A program made the translations under genes and the position numbers. A stretch of DNA of 64,000 nucleotides. Source: Methylobacterium crusticola (GTDB taxonomy: Bacteria; Pseudomonadota; Alphaproteobacteria; Rhizobiales; Beijerinckiaceae). The stretch lies in the NCBI RefSeq assembly GCF_003574465.1, contig NZ_QOWC01000004.1, forward strand, positions 32,655 through 96,654, given 5' to 3'. The notes under the pieces are model-generated. The model ran no database searches. It had not been told where the DNA came from and was given only the letters and a program-made list of their open reading frames with translations. Shown piece by piece: positions 45,442 to 54,380 of this stretch; positions within the stretch are counted from its first letter, which is position 1, and each line of letters opens with the position of its first letter.

Positions 45442-46533
45442 ATGAAGCGTCTGACGACACTGGGCCTGATCGCCGGCCTCTGCACCGTGATCGGCCTGTT
45501 CGTCTCCTCGGGGCCGGAGGCCGTGGCGGCCGCGATCTGGGCGGCCGGCTGGGGCGCCGCCCTGGTGGTGCTCGCCCGCTTCGCCGCCGTGGCCTGGGCG
45601 GGCCTCGGCTGGTGGGTGGTGTTCCCGCCCGCGGAGCGGCCGCTGCTGCGGGCCTGCGTCAGCATCCGGTTCGTGCGCGAGGGCGTGAACACCCTGCTGC
45701 CGGTGGCGCAGGTCGGCGGCGACCTCATCGGCGCCCGCCTGCTGACGCTCCAGCGGGTCCCGGGCAGCCTCTCGGGCGCCAGCATGCTGGTGGACCTGAT
45801 GGTCCAGGCCCTGACGCAGTTCCTCTTCACGGTCGCCGGCCTCGGCGTGTTCATCGCGCTGGGGGGCGAGGGGCCGATCGTGCACTACGTCGGCCTCGGC
45901 CTGATGCTGGCCGCGCCGGCCCTCGGCGCCTTCTACCTGGTGCAGCGCCGCTTCGGGCACCGCCTGCTCCAGGCCGCCATCAACCGCTTCGCCAGCGGCA
46001 GCGAGTGGCGGGCGCTCGGGGCCGTCGACGTGCTGTTCGAGCGCCTGCGCGGCCTCTACGCCCGTCGCGGCCGAATTCTCGCCGCGATCGCCACGCACCT
46101 GTTCGGCTGGGTGATCGGCACCCTCGAGGTCTGGGTGGCCCTGCGCTTCATGGGCTACGAGATCGGCTTCCTCGAGGCGCTGGTGATCGAGAGCCTGGCC
46201 CAGGCGGTGCGGGGCGCGGCCTTCGCGGTGCCGGGGGCGCTCGGCGCGCAGGAGGGCGGCCTGATCGCGCTCTGCGCGCTCTTCGGCATCCCGGCGGAGG
46301 CGGCGCTGGCGCTCTCGCTGCTCAAGCGCCTCGCCGACCTCGTGGTCGGGCTGCCGAGCCTGATGCTGTGGCACGCCCTCGAGGACACGTCCGGCGCCGC
46401 CCGCGGCCTGCGCGCGGGCGGGATCGGGGCGACCTTGCGGGCCCTGGTGCAGCCCGCGGGCGGGCTCGGGCCCGCCTACGGCTATGCCGGCGCGCCGGCC
46501 GCGACGCCGGCCGACGCCAACAGGGGAGAGTGA
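45442..46533 (+). CDS. hpnL: Hopanoid-associated membrane protein HpnL
   Basis: A 363-residue polytopic membrane protein of the lysylphosphatidylglycerol synthetase transmembrane family (UPF0104), in the HpnL subgroup. Eight or so helices are seen, with the motifs FVREGVNTLLPVAQVGGDLIGARLL (cited here in part as GVNTLLPVAQVGGD) and VRGAAFAVPGALGAQEGG. It is the first gene of a plus-strand run hpnL-hpnM-hpnI-hpnJ-hpnK. Its role, probably moving or positioning hopanoids, is not established. It is divergent from the amidinotransferase gene. Confidence 0.9.
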   Translation: MKRLTTLGLIAGLCTVIGLFVSSGPEAVAAAIWAAGWGAALVVLARFAAVAWAGLGWWVVFPPAERPLLRACVSIRFVREGVNTLLPVAQVGGDLIGARLLTLQRVPGSLSGASMLVDLMVQALTQFLFTVAGLGVFIALGGEGPIVHYVGLGLMLAAPALGAFYLVQRRFGHRLLQAAINRFASGSEWRALGAVDVLFERLRGLYARRGRILAAIATHLFGWVIGTLEVWVALRFMGYEIGFLEALVIESLAQAVRGAAFAVPGALGAQEGGLIALCALFGIPAEAALALSLLKRLADLVVGLPSLMLWHALEDTSGAARGLRAGGIGATLRALVQPAGGLGPAYGYAGAPAATPADANRGE

Positions 46534-46537
46534 TCTG

Positions 46538-47251
46538 GTGGGGACCCGACGCGAGACGCTTCGCGACATCCTCGGAGCCGGCGCGCTCGCGCTCTGGCCC
46601 GCAGGCCCGGCGCGCGCCGACGACGATGCGGCGGTGGCGACAGTGCGCCGCATGACCGACGCCTTCCAGGAGGCTCTGAAGGCCGGCGACGTGCGGGCCC
46701 GCTCCGCCGTGCTGGCGGGACCGATGGCCCAGAACTTCGACCTGCCGGCGATGCTGCGCCTCGGGGTCGGCACGCGCTGGAAAGACATCCCGGCCGACAA
46801 GCAGGCGGCCCTGATCGCGGCCTTCGGGCCCTACCTCACCGCGACCTACGCCACCCGGCTCTCGGCGGCGGCCGGGAGCCGCTTCGAGGTGCAGGCAAAG
46901 AGCGAGGCGCGGGGCAGCGGGCGCCTGGTGCGCTCCACCGTGACGGATGCGAGCGGCGACCCCTCGCCGGTCGACTACATCCTCGGCCCCGACAACAAGA
47001 TCACGGACGTCTACCTCCAGGGGACGGTGAGCGAGGCCGGCACCCTGCGGACCGGCTTCACCGATCCCCTGCGCAGCGGCGGGCCGGACGGGCTCCTGGC
47101 CCACCTGCGCAAGACCACCGAGGGGATGCTGGCGGCCGCTCCCGCGGCGGCCGCGCCCGCGACGTCGGGCCCCGGGGCGGCGCCGGCGGACGGCAAGCCC
47201 CTGGACGGCAAGCCCGCCGAAAAAAGGCCGGCAACGGAAACGAAGCCCTAA
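46538..47251 (+). CDS. hpnM: Hopanoid-associated periplasmic lipid-binding protein HpnM
   Basis: A 237-residue exported protein of the MlaC/Ttg2D type. The GTG start with AGGGGAGAG upstream lies four bases after the hpnL stop. A signal peptide (about 1-27, ending ARAD) precedes the MlaC-like domain (MTDAFQEALKAGDVRARSAVL, given as MTDAFQEALKAGD; FDLPAMLRLGVGTRW; VDYILGPDNKITDVYL). The C-terminus is a Pro/Ala/Lys tail. In the family it binds a lipid in the periplasm; with HpnL and HpnN it is thought to carry hopanoids to the outer membrane. Confidence 0.9.
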   Translation: MGTRRETLRDILGAGALALWPAGPARADDDAAVATVRRMTDAFQEALKAGDVRARSAVLAGPMAQNFDLPAMLRLGVGTRWKDIPADKQAALIAAFGPYLTATYATRLSAAAGSRFEVQAKSEARGSGRLVRSTVTDASGDPSPVDYILGPDNKITDVYLQGTVSEAGTLRTGFTDPLRSGGPDGLLAHLRKTTEGMLAAAPAAAAPATSGPGAAPADGKPLDGKPAEKRPATETKP

Positions 47252-47330
47252 CGGCCTGCCTCCAGGCTGGACGCCAAAGCACGCCGCGCGCCGCTGCGCC
47301 CGGCCCACTCCTCGGGACCTCGCGATCGTC

Positions 47331-48515
47331 ATGGATTCGACCTGGATCACGACCCTTCTTCTCACCCTGGCGCTGGCGGGCTGCCTGTACGGGCTCACGA
47401 CCGCGTGGCTCGCCGGGCGCCTCGCCCGCAAGGCCGCGCCGCGCCTCGCGCCCGACGCGCCGCGCCCCTCCGTGACGGTGATGAAGCCGCTCTGCGGCAA
47501 CGAGGCGAACCTCTACGAGAACCTGACCACCTTCTGCACCCAGGCCTACGCGGGCGCCGTGCAGGTGATCTTCGGCGTGCAGACCGCGGGCGACCCGGCG
47601 ATCGCGGTGGTGCACCGCCTCCAGGCCGCGCACCCGACCCTGCGCATCGACCTCGTGGTCGACGCGCGCCAGCACGGCGCGAACCGCAAGGTCTCGAACC
47701 TGATCAACATGAGCGGCCTCATCGCCCACGAGGTCGTGGTGCTGGCCGACAGCGACATGGTGGTCGGGCCCGACTACCTGGAGCGCCTCGCGGCCGAGCT
47801 CGCCCGTCCCGGCGTCAACGGGGTGACGTGCCTCTACCACGGCGTCCCGGCCCACCGGACGGTCTGGGCCCACCTCTCGACCCTCGCCATCGACACGCAG
47901 TTCCTGCCGAACGTGCTGATGGGCACCGCGCTCGGCCTCGCCGAGCCGTGCTTCGGCTCGACCATCGCGTTCCGGGCCGCGATGCTGGCGGAGATCGGCG
48001 GCTTCGAGGCGATCAAGGACGACCTCGCCGACGACTACGCCCTCGGGGCAGCCCTGCGGGCGCAGGGCGGCCTGGTGGCGATCCCGAGCTTCACGATCGG
48101 GCACACCTGCGTCGACACCTCGCTGCCCGAGCTGTGGCGGCACGAGACCCGCTGGAACCGCACCATCCGCAACGTCGACCCGGTCGGCTACGCCGGGACC
48201 CTCGTGACGCACGCCTTCCCGCTCGCGCTCATCGGGGCGCTGATGCCCGGGTCCGGGCACCTCGCCCTCGCGGTGGCGGCGCTGGCGCTGGCGTGCCGAA
48301 TCATCCTGTGCATGCGCGTCGAGCGGGCCTTCGGCCTCGCGCCGCACCCCTACTGGCTGCTGCCGATCCGCGACCTTCTCTCCTTCGCGGGCTTCGCCTG
48401 GTGCTTCGTCTCCGGCGCCGTGACTTGGAAAGGTCACGATTATCGCGTTGTGGCAGATGGCACGCTCATCCCCGAGCCCGGCCTCGCTCCCGAACCCGGC
48501 GCTTCCTCGACCTGA
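47331..48515 (+). CDS. hpnI: Hopanoid glycosyltransferase HpnI
   Basis: A 394-residue GT2 family enzyme similar to ceramide glucosyltransferases. One N-terminal membrane helix precedes the GT-A domain with VTVMKPLCGNE, the metal motif VLADSDMVVGP, the acid region ADDYALGAA and the ETRWNRTIR box (the (R/Q)xxRW motif). The C-terminus has further membrane segments. HpnI transfers GlcNAc to bacteriohopanetetrol, the first step of the cyclitol-ether branch. It is followed by hpnJ and hpnK. Confidence 0.93.
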   Translation: MDSTWITTLLLTLALAGCLYGLTTAWLAGRLARKAAPRLAPDAPRPSVTVMKPLCGNEANLYENLTTFCTQAYAGAVQVIFGVQTAGDPAIAVVHRLQAAHPTLRIDLVVDARQHGANRKVSNLINMSGLIAHEVVVLADSDMVVGPDYLERLAAELARPGVNGVTCLYHGVPAHRTVWAHLSTLAIDTQFLPNVLMGTALGLAEPCFGSTIAFRAAMLAEIGGFEAIKDDLADDYALGAALRAQGGLVAIPSFTIGHTCVDTSLPELWRHETRWNRTIRNVDPVGYAGTLVTHAFPLALIGALMPGSGHLALAVAALALACRIILCMRVERAFGLAPHPYWLLPIRDLLSFAGFAWCFVSGAVTWKGHDYRVVADGTLIPEPGLAPEPGASST

Positions 48516-48579
48516 TCGCCGCCCGCCGGGCGGCCGTCCCCCGCCGCCCTCCGGCCCACCCTCTCGAGAGACGAACCCG

Positions 48580-50016
48580 ATGCGGACCCTCTTCCTCCAG
48601 GCCCCCACCTTCGACGGATTCGACGGCGGCGCCGGCTCCCGCTACCAGGCCAAGCGCGAGATCAAGTCGTTCTGGTACCCGACCTGGCTCGCCCAGCCGG
48701 CCGCGCTCGTCGAGAACTCCAAGCTCATCGACGCGCCGCCCCACAACCTGAAGCTCGGGGACGTCGCCGCCCAGGCGAAGGATTTCGACCTCGTCGTGCT
48801 GCACACCTCGGTGCCGTCGTTCAAGGCCGACGTCGCCACCGTCGAGGCCCTCAAGGCCGCGAACCCGAACCTCAAGGCCGGCCTGATCGGCGCCAAGGTG
48901 GCGGTGGACGCGCAGGGCTCCCTCGAGAAGGCGCCGGCGATCGACTTCGTCGCCCGCAACGAGTTCGACCTCACCTGCAAGGAGGTCGCGGAGGGCCGCG
49001 ACCTCTCCCAGATCAAGGGCCTGTCCTACCGCAACGGCTCCGGCGTCATCGTGCACAACGAGGACCGGCCGGTGCTCTTGGACATGGACCAGCTGCCCTT
49101 CGTCACGAGCGTCTACAAGCGCGACCTCGTGATGGAGAACTACTTCATCGGCTACCTCAAGCACCCCTACATCTCGTTCTATTCCGGCCGGGGCTGCAAG
49201 TCGCGCTGCACCTTCTGCCTCTGGCCGCAGACCGTCGGCGGCCACACCTACCGCACGCGCTCGGTCGGCCACGTCATCGACGAGATCAAGTACTGCCTGC
49301 AGGCGTTCCCGCAGACGAAGGAGTTCTTCTTCGACGACGACACCTTCACGGACAACCTGCCCCGCGCGGAGGAGATCGCCCGGGAGCTCGGCAAGCTCGG
49401 CGTGACCTGGTCGTGCAACGCCAAGGCCAACGTGCCGCGCGAGACCCTGAAGGTCCTGCGCGACAACGGCCTGCGCCTGCTGCTCGTCGGCTACGAGTCC
49501 GGCAACCAGCAGATCCTGCACAACATCAAGAAGGGCATGCGGGTCGAGGTCGCGGAGAAGTTCACCAAGGATTGCCACGAGCTCGGCATCGCCATCCACG
49601 GCACCTTCATCCTCGGCCTGCCGGGCGAGTCCAAGGAGACGATCCAGGAAACGATCAAGTTCGCGACCCGGATCAACCCCCACACCATCCAGGTCTCCCT
49701 GGCGGCGCCCTATCCGGGCACCTTCCTGTACAAGCAGGCGGTGGAGAACGGCTGGCTCGACAAGGACAATGCGGAGCTGGTGGACGACAACGGCGTGCAG
49801 ATCGCACCACTGCACTATCCTCACCTGTCGCACACCGAGATCTTCAACTCGGTTGAGGATTTCTACCGCAAGTTCTACTTCCGCGCCCCGAAGATCGCCT
49901 CGATCGTCGGCGAGATGGTGCGCTCGCCCGAGATGATGAAGCGGCGCCTGCGCGAGGGCGTCGAGTTCTACCGCTTCCTCAAGGAGCGCCAGACCACCAC
50001 GAAGGCGGCCGCGTAG
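48580..50016 (+). CDS. hpnJ: Hopanoid radical-SAM ring-contraction enzyme HpnJ
   Basis: A 478-residue radical-SAM protein. An N-terminal B12-binding-like domain (TLFLQAPTFDGFDGG, LVVLHTSVPSFKADV) is followed by the [4Fe-4S] motif C206-x3-C210-x2-C213 (GCKSRCTFCLWPQ). HpnJ is assigned to convert the glucosamine head group of the hopanoid to the five-membered amino-cyclitol ether. The ATG is at 48580; the open frame upstream is Pro/Arg-rich and not part of it. The gene lies between hpnI and hpnK. Confidence 0.95.
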   Translation: MRTLFLQAPTFDGFDGGAGSRYQAKREIKSFWYPTWLAQPAALVENSKLIDAPPHNLKLGDVAAQAKDFDLVVLHTSVPSFKADVATVEALKAANPNLKAGLIGAKVAVDAQGSLEKAPAIDFVARNEFDLTCKEVAEGRDLSQIKGLSYRNGSGVIVHNEDRPVLLDMDQLPFVTSVYKRDLVMENYFIGYLKHPYISFYSGRGCKSRCTFCLWPQTVGGHTYRTRSVGHVIDEIKYCLQAFPQTKEFFFDDDTFTDNLPRAEEIARELGKLGVTWSCNAKANVPRETLKVLRDNGLRLLLVGYESGNQQILHNIKKGMRVEVAEKFTKDCHELGIAIHGTFILGLPGESKETIQETIKFATRINPHTIQVSLAAPYPGTFLYKQAVENGWLDKDNAELVDDNGVQIAPLHYPHLSHTEIFNSVEDFYRKFYFRAPKIASIVGEMVRSPEMMKRRLREGVEFYRFLKERQTTTKAAA

Positions 50017-50023
50017 GAAGGCC

Positions 50024-50051
50024 GCCCCCCGGAACGGCGTCGTCCGGGGGC
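50024..50051 (+). terminator. Hairpin between hpnJ and hpnK
   Basis: CCCCCGGA (50026-50033) pairs with TCCGGGGG (50043-50050) across a nine-base loop, eight bases after the hpnJ stop. No T-run follows, so it may be a leaky terminator or an mRNA-protecting element within the operon. Confidence 0.4.
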
Positions 50052-50113
50052 GCCCGAGGCTGGCGGCTGGCGCCCCGCGGGCCCGTCGGCTCATCCGGGC
50101 GGGGGACGCGCCG

Positions 50114-50998
50114 GTGCGGCCGGCGGCCTCGCGCCCGCAACCGTCAGGATCCCCCGCCATCAAACGCCTCGTCGTCACTTCGGACGATTTCGGCCTGTCG
50201 CTGCCGGTGAACGAGGCGGTGGAGCGGGCGCACCGGGACGGCATCCTGTCGGCCGCGAGCCTGATGGTGTCGGCGCCGGCCGCCGCCGACGCCGTGGCGC
50301 GGGCGAGGTCCGCGCCGACCCTGCGGGTCGGGCTGCACCTCGTGATGGTCGAGGCCTGGCCGACCCTGCCGCCGGACCGGCTGCCCGATCTCGTCGGCGC
50401 GGACGGCCTCCTGCGGCGGGACATGGGCCGCCTCGGGCTCGACCTCGCGCTGCGGCCGAGCGCCCGCCGGCAGCTCGCCGCCGAGATCCGGGCGCAGTTC
50501 GAGGCCTACCGGGCGACCGGGCTGCCCCTCGACCACGTCAACGCCCACAAGCATTTCCACGTCCACCCGGTGATCGCCGGCCTCGTCCTGGCCATCGGGC
50601 GCGAGTACGGCGTGCGGGCGCTCCGGGTGCCGCGGGAACCCCGCGCCGTCCTGCGCCGCGCCGAGCCGGGCACCGCCCCGCGCCCCGCCCTCGACACCGC
50701 CCCCTGGGCCGCCCTGCTGGCGCTGCGCGCCCGCGGCGCCGGCCTGCTGGTCCCGGACGGGGTGCTCGGCCTCGCCTGGTCGGGCGCCCTGCATCCGGCC
50801 CGCGTCGCGGGGCTGCTCGCGCACCTGCCGGACGGGCTGACGGAGCTCTACGCCCATCCGGCGACGACGGGCGGCTTCCCGGGCGAGGCGCCGGGCTACG
50901 CCTACGCGGAGGAGCTCGCGGCCCTGACGGCGCCGGCGAGCCGCGCGGCCCTGAGGGCGTCGGGCGCCGTGCTGGGCGGCTTCTCGGATTTCGCCTGA
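50114..50998 (+). CDS. hpnK: Hopanoid deacetylase HpnK (YdjC-like)
   Basis: A 294-residue carbohydrate deacetylase of the YdjC type. The family signature TSDDFGLSLPVNEAV (metal-binding Asp) and HVNAHKHFHVHP (metal-binding His) are intact, with LYAHPATTGG near the end. HpnK removes the acetyl group from the GlcNAc head group before HpnJ acts. The GTG at 50114 is the best start available, with GGGGGA upstream; the first 18 residues are Pro/Ser-rich. It converges with hpnN, 79 bases apart. Confidence 0.92.
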   Translation: MRPAASRPQPSGSPAIKRLVVTSDDFGLSLPVNEAVERAHRDGILSAASLMVSAPAAADAVARARSAPTLRVGLHLVMVEAWPTLPPDRLPDLVGADGLLRRDMGRLGLDLALRPSARRQLAAEIRAQFEAYRATGLPLDHVNAHKHFHVHPVIAGLVLAIGREYGVRALRVPREPRAVLRRAEPGTAPRPALDTAPWAALLALRARGAGLLVPDGVLGLAWSGALHPARVAGLLAHLPDGLTELYAHPATTGGFPGEAPGYAYAEELAALTAPASRAALRASGAVLGGFSDFA

Positions 50999-51004
50999 GG
51001 CGGA

Positions 51005-51023
51005 CCGCCCGGTCACCGGGCGG
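51005..51023. terminator. Hairpin between convergent hpnK and hpnN
   Basis: A perfect 8-bp stem CCGCCCGG / CCGGGCGG with a three-base loop, located in the 79-base convergent gap. It could act as a bidirectional terminator; a T-run is lacking on both sides. Confidence 0.45.
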
Positions 51024-51077
51024 GCTGCCGCGCGCAAACCCCGGGCCGCGCCCGCAGGCTCCCCGGGCGACGGCCGC

Positions 51078-53750
51078 TCAGACCAGCCGCTGCGAGGTCG
51101 CCGGCACGACCTCGGCCGGCTCCGGGATCAGCGGATCGCGCCGGGCAGCCGCACCGGCGGGGCCGGTCTTCTCCCGCGCCGTCTTCGGCGGCGGCCCGAG
51201 GAAGGCCGGCACGATGAAGAAGGCGGCCACCAGCGTGAAGAACAGCGAGAGGGCGAGGAGCTTGCCCATGCTGGCGGTGCCCGGGTGGCTCGAGAGCACC
51301 AGGGAGCCGAAGGCCGTGCCGGTGGTGAGGGCGGAGAAGAAGATCGCCCGGGTGAGGCTCGAGGCCAGCATGTCGGCGACGCCGGCCCGCCAGGCGATCA
51401 CGTAGTAGATGTGGAACGCCACGCCCACCGCCAGCATCAGCGGCATCGCGATGATGTTGGCGAAGTTCAGCGGCATGCCGATGACGTAGAGCGCCTCGAG
51501 CGTCCACAGGGTGGCGAGCACCAGGGGGCCGAGCGCCATGGCGACGTCCCAGGGCCGGCGCAGGGCCACCGACAGGATGATGAAGATCGACACCAGCGCC
51601 AGCAGGCCCGCCTCGATGAAGGCGCCCAGGATGGTGTGGCTCGAGCGCGTCGTCGCCACCGGCGCCCCGGTGGCGTGGGGCGCCACGCTCAGCACCTCCT
51701 TGGCGAAGCGGCGCAGGACGTTGTTGTCGTTGGAATTGCCCTTCGGCTGCACCTCGATGCGGGCGCGGCCGTCGGCGGCGATCCAGTCGGAGCGGATCTG
51801 CGCCGGCAGATTCTCGAGGGTGATCTTCTCGGGCGAGAGCAGGGCGCGCAGGCGCGTGAGCAGCGCCTTGAGGTCGGGCACCGTGGCGGCGGCGGCGGCC
51901 TCGCGGAATGCGGGCTCGGCCGCGGCCAGGCGCTCGAGGGTCTCGGTGAAGCCCTGCAGGGTCTTCTGCGCCGGCGTCTCGCCGGTGCCGGCGATGCCGC
52001 GCAGGGCCGTGACCGCGGTCCTGATCGCCGCGACCACCTCGCGGTCGCTCGGCGGCGGCGCCACCCGGGGCGGGCTCAGCACGGGGCCGAGGACCTGGGC
52101 CGCGTCCTCGATGGTGGCGAGCTTCTGGTCCTGGTCGGGCGGCACGAAGGTGTCGATGTCGATCACCCCGGAGACGCTCGGCAGCGCCGTCAGCTCCTTG
52201 ACCATGGGGGTGACGGCGTCGCGGCTCGGCACCACCACGTCGATGGTGTTGGGACTGGTCTTCGGGTCCTTGGTCAGGTCGAGGTAGGTCGCGACCGACT
52301 CCACCTTCGCGCTGCGCAGGTGCATCGGGTTCGAGTCGAACGGCAGCTTGTAGAGGAACGGCAGGCCCGCCACGGTGACGAGGCCGGTGAGCACCAGCAC
52401 CAGCTTGCGGTGCGCGAGGATCCAGTGGTCGACGGAGGCGAGGCGCGCGGTGCCGACCTCCTCCTTCTCGCCCCGCGGCCGCATCACCGCGATGAGGGCC
52501 GGCAGCAGCGTGAGGGAGAACAGGTACGCCACGATCATGCCGACGCCGGCGATGAGGCCGAGCTCCGAGACGCCCCGGAAGTCGGTCGGCAGGAACGAGA
52601 AGAAGCCGGCGAGGAGCGACACCGCCGCGAGGGTCAGCGACCAGCCCACGCCCCGGGCCGCGGACCGGATCGCCAGGGCGAGGTCCGGCTGCGCGAAGCG
52701 GTCGGCCCGGTAGCGCACCGCGAACTGGATTCCGAAATCGATGCCGAGGCCCACGAACAGGGCCGCGAAGGCGACCGAGATCGGGTTGAGCTCACCCACC
52801 ATCAGGAGCCCCAGGGCCGCCGTGACGATCAGGCCCGCGAAGGTCGTGATCAGCACCGCGACGACGAGGCTGGCCGAGCGCAGGGCGAGCCAGAGGAACA
52901 GGACGATCGCCCCGACCGTGACCGAGTTGTTGAGCAGCGCGTCGTCCGACAGCGTCGCGAACTCGTCGTCCGCGACGGCGACCTGGCCGGTGAGGCGCAC
53001 CCGCACGCCGTTCTCGGCCGTGAGCCCGAGGCCCCGGGCGGTGTCGCGGATCAGCTCCGTCGCCCGGGCGCCGGGCTGCAACTCGTCGTAGTCGAGGACC
53101 GGCTGGGCGATGACGAAGCGGCGCAGGTCGCCGACCTCCGCCTTGCCGCCGGCGAGCAGCAACTGCCAGGACATCCGGGCCTGCTCGCCCTTGAGGACCT
53201 TGTCGAAGGTCGCCTTCATTTGGCCGACGGGCTCGACCAGGTCCTCGGCCTTGGCCTGGCCGGACTTCACGCCCTGGGCGCCCAGGCCGAGGGCCTGCAT
53301 GATGCCGCGCAGGGACGGATCGGCCGCGAGCGGCCCCAGCAGGCCCTGCTGCTGGATCAGGCGCTCGGTGGTCTGGTCGAGCTCCTTCTGGGACATGAGC
53401 AGGAGCCCGTTCTTGTCGAAGAACGGGCCGCCGTCGGGCCGGTAGACGACCGGCAGGAGGTTCTTGTGCTTGGAGAGGGCCTCGGTCAGCCGGTTGGCGG
53501 CCTCGTCGGCCTGCTCGGGCGTGCGGGCGTCGAGGACCGCGACGAGCAGGTTGCTGCGCTGGGGGAATGCCTTCTCGAACTGGATCTCGTCCTGTCGCCA
53601 GGGCACGTCGGACGTGATCAGGCGCTCGACGTCGGTGTTGATGCGGAACAGGTGCGCCGCCGTCAATGCGCCGGCCACGGTCACGAGCAGCGCTGCTGCC
53701 AGGACGATCCAGCGCCGATGGACGGAATAGGCCACGAGCCGTTCGATCAC
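51078..53750 (-). CDS. hpnN: Hopanoid transporter HpnN (RND/MMPL type)
   Basis: An 890-residue inner-membrane RND/MMPL family protein. It has twelve or so helices in two sets, each preceded by a large periplasmic domain; TM1 is at about 14-34. Motifs include GIDFGIQFAVRYRAD in the first set of helices and VGVAFHIYYVIAWR in the second. HpnN is needed to move hopanoids from the inner to the outer membrane in Rhodopseudomonas. It is monocistronic and divergent from hpnH across 630 bases. Confidence 0.95.
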   Translation of the reverse strand: MIERLVAYSVHRRWIVLAAALLVTVAGALTAAHLFRINTDVERLITSDVPWRQDEIQFEKAFPQRSNLLVAVLDARTPEQADEAANRLTEALSKHKNLLPVVYRPDGGPFFDKNGLLLMSQKELDQTTERLIQQQGLLGPLAADPSLRGIMQALGLGAQGVKSGQAKAEDLVEPVGQMKATFDKVLKGEQARMSWQLLLAGGKAEVGDLRRFVIAQPVLDYDELQPGARATELIRDTARGLGLTAENGVRVRLTGQVAVADDEFATLSDDALLNNSVTVGAIVLFLWLALRSASLVVAVLITTFAGLIVTAALGLLMVGELNPISVAFAALFVGLGIDFGIQFAVRYRADRFAQPDLALAIRSAARGVGWSLTLAAVSLLAGFFSFLPTDFRGVSELGLIAGVGMIVAYLFSLTLLPALIAVMRPRGEKEEVGTARLASVDHWILAHRKLVLVLTGLVTVAGLPFLYKLPFDSNPMHLRSAKVESVATYLDLTKDPKTSPNTIDVVVPSRDAVTPMVKELTALPSVSGVIDIDTFVPPDQDQKLATIEDAAQVLGPVLSPPRVAPPPSDREVVAAIRTAVTALRGIAGTGETPAQKTLQGFTETLERLAAAEPAFREAAAAATVPDLKALLTRLRALLSPEKITLENLPAQIRSDWIAADGRARIEVQPKGNSNDNNVLRRFAKEVLSVAPHATGAPVATTRSSHTILGAFIEAGLLALVSIFIILSVALRRPWDVAMALGPLVLATLWTLEALYVIGMPLNFANIIAMPLMLAVGVAFHIYYVIAWRAGVADMLASSLTRAIFFSALTTGTAFGSLVLSSHPGTASMGKLLALSLFFTLVAAFFIVPAFLGPPPKTAREKTGPAGAAARRDPLIPEPAEVVPATSQRLV

Positions 53751-54380
53751 GATGCGGAGCCTGCCTCTGTTGCTGTGGCCTGGGAGCGGCGTCCGCCCGA
53801 GCGGGATCGCCGACGCGTCACGGTTCGCCGTGTTGGCGCGCTAAGTAGTGGTCCGAAGGCCCGAATGCAACGCGTTGCGGGAAAACGAGTCCGCCGGCCT
53901 CGGCGGGCCCGCCGCCGGCCCGGCGCGCGCAAGCCCGGCGCTACGCCGTCGCGCGGGCCCTCGCCGGGCTGGTCGACCTGGGCCTGGCAATGGGCGCCCG
54001 GAACTCCCTGGACGGCAACCGGCGACGCGGGATCGGCCGCGAGGCCGGGCCGGGGAGCCATCCCGTGCGGGAGGCCCGCGACCTCGACCGGATCGATTCC
54101 GGGTCGGCGCCGACCGCCGGCCCGACACCCGGCGCCGCGACCCAGGAGGCGCTGGTGCGGAAGGGCATTGCTGCGTTGCAGCGTCGCACGCGCCCGCGCG
54201 TCCCGGCGCTCCCCGGGCGCCGAGGAGCGCGCGACCATTCCGCTCCCGTCGAGTTTGGGCAACACCTCGGTTCAATCGACCGCAGGCTGGACCCATTCGA
54301 ACCTAGCTTGCTGGAAATTCGCCATTTTTCGCGCTAAGCAGCCGGCTTGGCACTGCGAACGACACACAAGGAGCCTGATC
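53751..54380. other. Divergent hpnN / hpnH region
   Basis: 630 bases without a supported gene; the open frames are Arg/Pro-rich shadows. The last 150 bases before hpnH are less GC-rich (GGAAATTCGCCATTTTTCGCGC) and probably hold its promoter. The promoter of hpnN should lie near 53760-53860. No RNA or operator is recognised. Confidence 0.4.

Noticed and set aside
51285..54380. An N-terminal extension of hpnH of over 1000 codons through the hpnN region
   Set aside because: It is antisense to hpnN and low-complexity; the TTG at 54381 with AAGGAG fits the HpnH family start.
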